Shown piece by piece: positions 5,976 to 10,719 of a DNA stretch of 10,719 nt. The stretch lies in contig JBAWXE010000093.1 in assembly GCA_037144255.1 (NCBI GenBank), forward strand, positions 1-10,719, in the 5' to 3' direction. This DNA comes from JBAWXE01 sp037144255 (GTDB lineage: Bacteria; Bacteroidota; Bacteroidia; Chitinophagales; Chitinophagaceae). The position numbers and the translations under genes are program-made. The notes under the pieces are model-generated. The model did not search any database. It was not told the origin of the DNA and saw only the letters and a program-made list of their open reading frames with translations. The stretch's first letter is position 1. Each line of letters opens with the position of its first letter.

Positions 5976-7967
5976 TTATTTAGCCTTTACACTATCCTCT
6001 TTAGGCTGGTTGGTACCTGTACTATATAGTAGTGGTACATTGCTACCTGCGGGAGATACTCGAACATAACCTGACATTTCCTGATGTAGTGCACTACAGA
6101 AATCTGTACAATACAACGGGAAGATACCTACACGATCAGGCACCCATTTCAGGGATTGCGTTTCGCCTGGCATAATCAGCAATTCTGAGGTCAATGCTCC
6201 TTTTATTGCAAAACCATGTGGTACATCCCAGTCTTGTTCCAGATTGGTAACGTGGAAGTATACCTCATCACCCATCTTTATACCTTCAATATTGTCAGGT
6301 ACAAAGTGAGATCTGATAGCGGTCATATAGATATCAACTCGATTGCCAGAACGTACTACTTTTGTCGCACCTTCACCTTTAGAAACAAATTGATTCATAT
6401 TCTCATCTATCTTATAGAATTTTACAGATTTACCTTTTATCAGGTCAGCAGATACAGCCTGTGCATAGTGAGGCTCTCCGATAGTAGGAAAATCTAAGAT
6501 CAGCTGCATTTTATCACCACTAATATCAAACAACTGAGCACTCTGTGCCAATTCAGGTCCGGTAGGCAAATAACGATCTTTGGTGATCTTGTTATACGCT
6601 ATTACATACTTGGCATTTGGCTTACGGGTATCGCCTCCAGGGACACATAAGTGACCTACAGAATAGTAGGTAGGTGCTCTATCCAATACTTTCAGGTCTT
6701 TGATATTCCATTTTACCACTTCACTGGAAACAAAAAATGAGGTATAAGCATTACCCTTACCATCAAATTCCGTATGTAATGGACCAAGACCCGGTTTCTT
6801 TACTTCACCATATAAAGCAGCGTCATATTTTATAACGGGTATTCCGCCGAATTCACCTTCAAAAGCTTTATCAGCAATGGCCCTTTGAATTTTATCAAAA
6901 CTGAATACTGGGATCAAAGCAGCCAGCTTACCACTACCTACTATATACTCACCAGTAGGGTCTACATCGCAACCATGAGGCGATTTAGGACAAGGGATAA
7001 AATAGCATATATCCTTCAGCTCCTTAGTATCCAGTACCGTTACTTCAGTTTTCATTTCAGAAGTAGCAGTATGTGTTTTCTCATTATATACATTGTGAGC
7101 ATACTTAGTAGGTATTTTTTTACCCTTTCCTGCTTTAAAGTACTCTTCTGCTTTTTTCCAGTTTACAGCCATGATAAAATCCTTATCACGTTGCGATGCA
7201 TTTACTTCTAACAATGTATTTGCTTGTTCAGTATTATAGCAACTAAAGAAAAACCAGTCATGAGATTTAGCCTTACCTGCATGTGAAAGGTCAAAATTCA
7301 CACCTGGGCACTCTAGTTGGAATGCCAATTCCATTTTGCCATCTTCTTTACCTACACTGATAAAGCTGATATGGCCCTTGAAATTCTTTTTGTAAGTATT
7401 TATCGGCACATCACCATTCTCATAGTCCGGCGGTACACTGAAACGAGTACCTGCGACCACATATTCAGTATTCTCTGTAATGAAAGGAGAACTGTGATTA
7501 CCTGCACTATTAGGCAACTCTATGATCTCCGCTGTTCTAAAGGTAGTAAGGTCAATTCTGGCAACACGAGGAGTATTATTAGCATTACCAAATATCCATC
7601 TACCATCAATTTCACCATTGGTTTGAGATAATTCTGTATGATGAAGATCGTCCCAAGGCACAAAACCATGAGAAGTATTGAGCATAGGTTTCGTTTCTTC
7701 GCTAAATCCATAGCCCTTTTCTGGGTCAACAGAGAATACAGGTATTACTCTCAATAATCTACCACTAGGCAAACCATAAACGCTGAGCTGTCCACTGAAG
7801 CCTCCTGATAGGAAATTATAAAACTCATCATATTTACCCGGAGCAACATAAGACTTTGATGCAGCATCTCCGGTTACTGCATTACCGGCATTCTTGGGTT
7901 TGCAGGCATTGGCACCTATCATAAGTGTCATTGCACCAATGATAGGAAGGTATTTGAGCGATCTCAT
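5976..7967 (-). CDS. nosZ: Nitrous-oxide reductase, clade II (Sec-type)
   Basis: A 663-residue periplasmic enzyme reducing N2O to N2. The N-terminal beta-propeller carries all seven CuZ histidines: His109-His110 (DDLHH), His158 (GNHSSPF), His331 (SPHGCDVDP), His398 (GPLHTEFD), His439 (GHLCVPGGD) and His500 (GEPHYAQ). The C-terminal cupredoxin domain carries the CuA site: His584 (DVPHGF), Cys620, Cys624, His628 and Met631 in CTDFCSALHQEM. The Asp in place of the usual Trp between the cysteines affects only a backbone ligand. The signal (MRSLKYLP..., residues 1-22) has no twin arginine, which marks clade II export by Sec. It ends at ANAC, a weak lipobox that could anchor it by Cys22. It lies 50 bases after the cytochrome c gene, so co-transcription is likely. 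Length is normal for the family and no ligand is missing. Confidence 0.98.
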   Translation of the reverse strand: MRSLKYLPIIGAMTLMIGANACKPKNAGNAVTGDAASKSYVAPGKYDEFYNFLSGGFSGQLSVYGLPSGRLLRVIPVFSVDPEKGYGFSEETKPMLNTSHGFVPWDDLHHTELSQTNGEIDGRWIFGNANNTPRVARIDLTTFRTAEIIELPNSAGNHSSPFITENTEYVVAGTRFSVPPDYENGDVPINTYKKNFKGHISFISVGKEDGKMELAFQLECPGVNFDLSHAGKAKSHDWFFFSCYNTEQANTLLEVNASQRDKDFIMAVNWKKAEEYFKAGKGKKIPTKYAHNVYNEKTHTATSEMKTEVTVLDTKELKDICYFIPCPKSPHGCDVDPTGEYIVGSGKLAALIPVFSFDKIQRAIADKAFEGEFGGIPVIKYDAALYGEVKKPGLGPLHTEFDGKGNAYTSFFVSSEVVKWNIKDLKVLDRAPTYYSVGHLCVPGGDTRKPNAKYVIAYNKITKDRYLPTGPELAQSAQLFDISGDKMQLILDFPTIGEPHYAQAVSADLIKGKSVKFYKIDENMNQFVSKGEGATKVVRSGNRVDIYMTAIRSHFVPDNIEGIKMGDEVYFHVTNLEQDWDVPHGFAIKGALTSELLIMPGETQSLKWVPDRVGIFPLYCTDFCSALHQEMSGYVRVSPAGSNVPLLYSTGTNQPKEDSVKAK

Positions 7968-8017
7968 AGATTATATTTTATTTGTGAAGAATTGATTTTG
8001 TTGAATATTATTGTAAA

Positions 8018-8497
8018 CTATTTTACGCCATCATTTTTCCTCATAAACTCATATAAAGCACGAGCATCATCATCACTTAGATTTTGATTAGGCATCCTTA
8101 CCAAACATATCTCCAGCAATGCCTGAGCTTTAGGATCTTTATTGATCATGGCATCCGTATTAGTAACAAAATTCATGATCCATTCTGCTGTATGTCTTGA
8201 GGTCACACCCTTCCATCCCGGTCCTACTAATTTTTCCTCAGTCAATTTGTGGCAACTGTTACATTTTACAGAGAATACTTTTTCTCCTGCATCCGCCATT
8301 GCTGCATTAAGCGTAGCTGCTACATCTACATGCGTGAATTTTCCTTCGCCCCTGTTAGGGTCGTAAGATGGATTATCATTAGGTTTTGCATTTTCGGCAT
8401 TGGATGCCAGTGTGGGAACATTATTTGCGGGGGTATTATTTCCACCGCAAGCTGCTAATAAAGCGCAAATACTAGTTAATAAGAGTAGCTTTTTCAT
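8018..8497 (-). CDS. Monohaem cytochrome c lipoprotein, probable electron donor to NosZ
   Basis: A 159-residue protein with a lipoprotein signal (MKKLLLLTSICALLAAC, lipid Cys17), a Pro/Asn-rich linker to about residue 45, and a class I cytochrome c domain with haem motif CNSCH (residues 79-83) and probable axial Met135 in VRMPNQNLSDDDA. The segment YDPNRGEGKF (45-54) before the haem domain resembles cytochromes encoded next to nosZ in Bacteroidota. The start at 8497 is chosen because it begins the lipoprotein signal; an in-frame ATG at 8569 would add 24 unlikely residues. It is the first gene of the nos transcript, and no NosR or NosX is present, so it is the best candidate for passing electrons from the quinol/cytochrome chain to the CuA site (inference). 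Confidence 0.93.
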   Translation of the reverse strand: MKKLLLLTSICALLAACGGNNTPANNVPTLASNAENAKPNDNPSYDPNRGEGKFTHVDVAATLNAAMADAGEKVFSVKCNSCHKLTEEKLVGPGWKGVTSRHTAEWIMNFVTNTDAMINKDPKAQALLEICLVRMPNQNLSDDDARALYEFMRKNDGVK

Positions 8498-8529
8498 ATT
8501 TCTGAATTGTTTGTAAATAATTGATACTG

Positions 8530-8537
8530 CAAGATTA
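8530..8537 (-). promoter_or_regulatory. Candidate -7 promoter element of the cytochrome c/nosZ operon
   Basis: The minus strand reads TAATCTTG here, five of six fixed matches to TAnnTTTG, about 33 bases before the cytochrome start codon. No TTG lies at the -33 distance, but an FNR-like half-palindrome is centred 33 bases upstream, the class II activator position. A rival promoter exists: TTG at 8595-8593 and TATGATTG at 8574-8567 with an 18-base gap. Which is used cannot be decided from sequence. Confidence 0.3.
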
Positions 8538-8559
8538 GAATGTCCGTCTCTGTGGCTAT

Positions 8560-8573
8560 ATGCGTTCAATCAT
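8560..8573. promoter_or_regulatory. Weak FNR-like site upstream of the cytochrome c/nosZ operon
   Basis: The plus strand reads ATGCG-TTCA-ATCAT. One half-site equals that of the palindrome at 8683-8698, and the other agrees at three of five bases. Its centre is about 42 bases upstream of the start of transcription predicted from the -7 candidate at 8530-8537, a classic activating position for Crp/Fnr proteins. The match is poor on one side and it overlaps a rival -7 element, so confidence is low. Confidence 0.25.
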
Positions 8574-8682
8574 AAATGCAATTTTTTTTGCTCAAAATGA
8601 GAAGAAATGACAATTGGCAAAAACATACTAACCCATTGAAAATGAGGGTTTTATAAGATAAATTATTGAGTAAAAAAGCATT

Positions 8683-8698
8683 CATGATACTAATCATG
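8683..8698. promoter_or_regulatory. FNR-type palindrome upstream of the Crp/Fnr regulator gene
   Basis: CATGAT-ACTA-ATCATG is a perfect inverted repeat with 6-base arms and a 4-base spacer. Its core matches the FNR consensus TTGAT-N4-ATCAA at eight of ten fixed positions. It is centred about 78 bases before the regulator start codon and about 194 bases before the divergent cytochrome start. The usual role of such a site is autoregulation, or control of the divergent operon, by the adjacent Crp/Fnr protein. The palindrome is seen directly; the binding protein is inferred. Confidence 0.55.
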
Positions 8699-8741
8699 TA
8701 TATTCATGCTACGTATCAGCTGTGGCAGAATGGGTGAAGGT

Positions 8742-8749
8742 TAATTTTA
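8742..8749 (+). promoter_or_regulatory. Possible -7 element of the Crp/Fnr regulator gene
   Basis: TAATTTTA matches TAnnTTTG at five of six fixed positions and lies 19 bases before the start codon at 8769. Its centre is about 55 bases downstream of the FNR-like palindrome centre, close to a class I activator arrangement. No good TTG is seen at the -33 distance. This rests on consensus alone in AT-rich DNA, where chance matches are common. Confidence 0.25.
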
Positions 8750-8768
8750 TCTTGCTAAAATATTCCTT

Positions 8769-9404
8769 ATGATGATAGATGTAGATTTTCTCCTGACGCA
8801 TGGTGCTGCTTATAAAAAAGTAGCGCAAGGGGAAATGATCTTCATGGAAGGAAGTAGGTGCAATTTTTACTGTCAGCTGGTAAGTGGGAAAGTAAGATGG
8901 GCAAACATCAATGACGATGGCAAGGAATATCTGCAAACATTAGTAGAACCCGGTGAGTGTTTTGGAGAACTACCCCTTTTTGATGGAGGCACTTATGCAG
9001 CTACTGCTATTGCTGATGAAGACTCTGTTATTATCAAACTGCATGAGAGTACATTTCATCAAATCATACTCGAACACCCCGAAATACATTTATCCTTCTC
9101 CAAATTATTAGCAGAAAGATTGAGATTTAAGTTCTTCCTTCTCAGGGAGCTATTACATAACGAGCCAGAAGAAAGGATCTCAGCGCTCATTGGTTATCTA
9201 AAAGAAACAAATCATAATTATTGCAGTAGTTGTGGCAAGGTGAAACTAACAAGGCAACAAATAGCTAATATGACCTGCCTTAGAGTAGAAACCGTAATTC
9301 GAACCATGAGAACTATGCACGAAAAAGGTGAGATAGATATCAGGAAAGGTAAAGTTTACTGCCATGATATGAGCCCAGTCATATCCAAGAGCTGTTCAAA
9401 ATAG
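8769..9404 (+). CDS. Crp/Fnr family transcriptional regulator, probable NO/anaerobic response type
   Basis: A 211-residue regulator of normal family length. Residues about 12-110 form the cyclic-nucleotide-binding-like beta-roll (GECFGELPLFDGG at 62-74). A long dimerisation helix spans about 110-130. The C-terminal winged helix holds LTRQQIANMTCLRVETVIRTM (160-180). Its recognition helix VETVIR keeps the Glu and Arg of the FNR VETISR helix that read TGA half-sites, with Ile for Ser. The four-Cys N-terminal pattern of Fe-S FNR is absent; Cys31, Cys35 and Cys64 lie in the beta-roll and Cys152-x2-Cys155 precedes the helix-turn-helix. It may therefore sense through haem, cysteines or another ligand, as NO-responsive DNR/NNR proteins do (inference). 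It is divergent from the nos operon and followed 29 bases later by a co-directional membrane protein gene. The first of two adjacent ATGs is assumed. Confidence 0.93.
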   Translation: MMIDVDFLLTHGAAYKKVAQGEMIFMEGSRCNFYCQLVSGKVRWANINDDGKEYLQTLVEPGECFGELPLFDGGTYAATAIADEDSVIIKLHESTFHQIILEHPEIHLSFSKLLAERLRFKFFLLRELLHNEPEERISALIGYLKETNHNYCSSCGKVKLTRQQIANMTCLRVETVIRTMRTMHEKGEIDIRKGKVYCHDMSPVISKSCSK

Positions 9405-9433
9405 TTGCTTTGCAGTAAACTATTCCATAATTA

Positions 9434-10639
9434 ATGAACTTAAAAAAATGGTTAAGGATAGCATTTCTTAACATTCTGATCGTAGCTGCGATTGGTATCG
9501 TACTTCGTTACAAGATCGCTTATTCCTTGACATTTATAGACCAGAAACACTTATTACATGGTCATTCTCATTTTGCATTCTGCGGCTGGATAACACAGGC
9601 ACTGATGGCTTTGATAGTAGCACGTCTATCTACTTACAGAGGTTTAGACCTTTTCAAGCGCTACAACATACTATTATTTGCCAATCTTATTTGCGCATAT
9701 GGTATGTTATTGAGTTTCCCTGTACAAGGATATGGTGCAATATCTATTACATTCTCTACTGCATCACTCATTGTTTCCTATGTATTTGCAGTATATGTAT
9801 GGAAAGATATTAAGCATTGTAGTGGAGATATTATAGTTTTCTCATGGTTCAAAGCTGCGACACTATTCAATGCACTATCCTCTTTAGGTGCATTAGGTCT
9901 AGCATTTATGATGATATCCAAAATAGCCAATGAAAACTGGTATTTAGCAGCTGTATACTTTTTCCTGCATTTTCAATACAATGGATGGTTTTGTTTTGCT
10001 ATACTGGGACTATTATTTGAAAAATTAGCAGAATTGAAGGTACAGTCATCTACACTTAGGAATATTTTCAGATTGTTTTTTGTTGCGTGTATACCAGCAT
10101 ATTTCCTTTCTGCATTATGGATGCCAATGCCTACATGGGTTTACGTATTGGTAGTATGGGCTGCAATACTGCAGGTATGGGCATGGGGCTGGGCGACAAT
10201 GTTGCTAATGAAAAAAAGTAAAACAATTAAAGCCCAAATATCTCCAATAGCATTCACTATTGTAAAACTTTCGTTACTTGCATTTACCATCAAATTGTTA
10301 TTACAATTAGCCTCTACCATACCTTCACTTAGCACATTAACCTTTGGATTTAGGCCAATAGTGGTAGGTTATTTACATTTGGTTTTGTTGGGTTTTACAA
10401 GCTTATTTATCTTGGGCTATACAATCCATACAGGTTCTATTGAAAATAATAGAAGGCATAGAGTAGGCATCAGCATATTCATATCAGGTATCATACTTAA
10501 TGAGATAGCCCTAATGATACAAGGAATAACAGCGATGAAATATGTAGTAGTACCCTACATCAATGAGATCCTTTTATTAATCGCTATTATAATGTTCTCC
10601 GGATTACTATTAATCAATATTCCAAACAGTAAGAACTAA
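9434..10639 (+). CDS. Polytopic His-rich membrane protein, resembles haem-copper oxidase subunit I/NnrS-like proteins
   Basis: A 401-residue protein with about 12 membrane helices (near 10-25, 49-66, 77-96, 103-123, 139-161, 169-195, 210-230, 235-257, 270-290, 307-329, 346-364 and 374-394). Histidines cluster at helix boundaries: HLLHGHSHF (His39, 42, 44, 46) before helix 2, HFQYNGWF (His179) in helix 6 and GYLHLVLLGF (His315) in helix 10. This recalls haem- or copper-binding membrane proteins such as haem-copper oxidase subunit I and NnrS, but the full helix motifs of NorB or CcoN (for example the paired His of the binuclear centre) are not evident. It lies 29 bases after the Crp/Fnr gene and is probably co-transcribed with it. 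Haem or copper binding and a link to NO metabolism are inferred; the exact function is unknown. Confidence 0.8.
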   Translation: MNLKKWLRIAFLNILIVAAIGIVLRYKIAYSLTFIDQKHLLHGHSHFAFCGWITQALMALIVARLSTYRGLDLFKRYNILLFANLICAYGMLLSFPVQGYGAISITFSTASLIVSYVFAVYVWKDIKHCSGDIIVFSWFKAATLFNALSSLGALGLAFMMISKIANENWYLAAVYFFLHFQYNGWFCFAILGLLFEKLAELKVQSSTLRNIFRLFFVACIPAYFLSALWMPMPTWVYVLVVWAAILQVWAWGWATMLLMKKSKTIKAQISPIAFTIVKLSLLAFTIKLLLQLASTIPSLSTLTFGFRPIVVGYLHLVLLGFTSLFILGYTIHTGSIENNRRHRVGISIFISGIILNEIALMIQGITAMKYVVVPYINEILLLIAIIMFSGLLLINIPNSKN

Positions 10640-10660
10640 ACAACTGGTGGTTAAAAAAGG

Positions 10661-10719
10661 ATGATTAATTATCATGATAGATATCGAGGATATCTTCAGA
10701 TCGAAATAATTAAGTCGTT
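10661..10719 (+). CDS. Possible 5' end of a further gene (partial)
   Basis: An open plus-strand frame begins with ATG at 10661 (MINYHDRYRG...) and runs to the window edge without a stop, 22 bases after the preceding gene and behind an A-rich AAAAAAGG stretch. A second ATG at 10675 in another frame stops after 11 codons. The stretch also contains short inverted repeats, so it may be non-coding. Only 19 codons are visible and no family can be named. Confidence 0.25.
   Translation, partial: MINYHDRYRGYLQIEIIKS

Noticed and set aside
6885..7631. Open plus-strand frames of 104-108 codons opposite nosZ
   Set aside because: They are antisense to nosZ, whose frame carries every ligand motif. The translated peptides are Ile/Tyr/Phe-rich and show no recognisable fold.
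8498..8569. Upstream in-frame start for the cytochrome c
   Set aside because: It would put 24 polar residues ahead of a typical MKK lipoprotein signal and would overlap the likely promoter region.
8582..8600. Run of eight T and short CTCA-AAA-TGAG repeat as a terminator or structured RNA
   Set aside because: The four-base stem is too short, and the run is ordinary for an AT-rich divergent promoter spacer.
10640..10660. Imperfect hairpin AACAACTGGTGGTT as a terminator of the membrane protein gene
   Set aside because: The stem has a mismatch and a two-base loop, and is followed by A residues rather than T residues on the coding strand.
10661..10675. ATGAT-N5-ATCAT as another FNR-type box
   Set aside because: The spacer is five bases rather than four, which shifts the half-sites, and it may lie within the start of a coding sequence.

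Overview
The window looks like a chromosomal segment of a Bacteroidota bacterium, most like the Chitinophagaceae/Sphingobacteriia side of the phylum. The evidence is AT-rich DNA, starts that lack Shine-Dalgarno sequences, lipoprotein signals of the MKK...C type, and protein sequences resembling Bacteroidota homologues. No rRNA, tRNA, CRISPR array, transposase or phage gene was seen. It is a compact nitrous-oxide respiration and nitric-oxide defence island.

Layout. Bases 1-65 hold the 3' end of an unidentified plus-strand gene, which meets the minus-strand ric gene (di-iron Fe-S repair protein, 165-908) across a hairpin at 110-143. A divergent spacer (909-1098) separates ric from a plus-strand FAS1-domain lipoprotein (1099-1665). 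A strong terminator-like hairpin (1689-1715) lies between that gene and the long minus-strand nos cluster. In transcription order the cluster runs: monohaem cytochrome c lipoprotein (8497-8018), nosZ (7967-5976), a perfect 15-bp hairpin (5923-5877), a membrane-domain/NosL fusion (5847-4831), nosD, nosF, nosY, and a group III truncated haemoglobin (2123-1752). From the NosL fusion to nosY each junction is a 4-bp ATGA overlap, and the globin starts one base after nosY. A 271-bp divergent spacer (8498-8768, the longest gene-free stretch) holds candidate regulatory sites. Beyond it, on the plus strand, lie a Crp/Fnr regulator (8769-9404) and a 12-helix histidine-rich membrane protein (9434-10639). 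The last 80 bases may hold the start of another gene.

How the genes work together (family knowledge plus inference). NosZ is a clade II type: it has no twin-arginine signal and no NosR or NosX is nearby. It carries all seven CuZ histidines and all side-chain CuA ligands, and would reduce N2O to N2 in the periplasm. The cytochrome c lipoprotein is the likely electron donor. NosD, NosF, NosY and the NosL domain form the copper-delivery and CuZ-maturation machine. The globin, the Ric protein and perhaps the His-rich membrane protein would handle nitric oxide or nitrosative damage. The Crp/Fnr protein is a plausible common regulator: an FNR-like box (ATGAT-N4-ATCAT) lies upstream of its own gene, a degenerate relative lies between ric and the FAS1 gene, and a weaker one lies upstream of the cytochrome c/nosZ genes.

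The most unusual points are the in-frame fusion of a four-helix membrane domain to NosL with an internal lipobox, the long hairpin splitting the nos operon, two CxxC motifs in NosD spaced one beta-helix turn apart, the globin at the operon end, and the uncharacterised 401-residue membrane protein next to the regulator.
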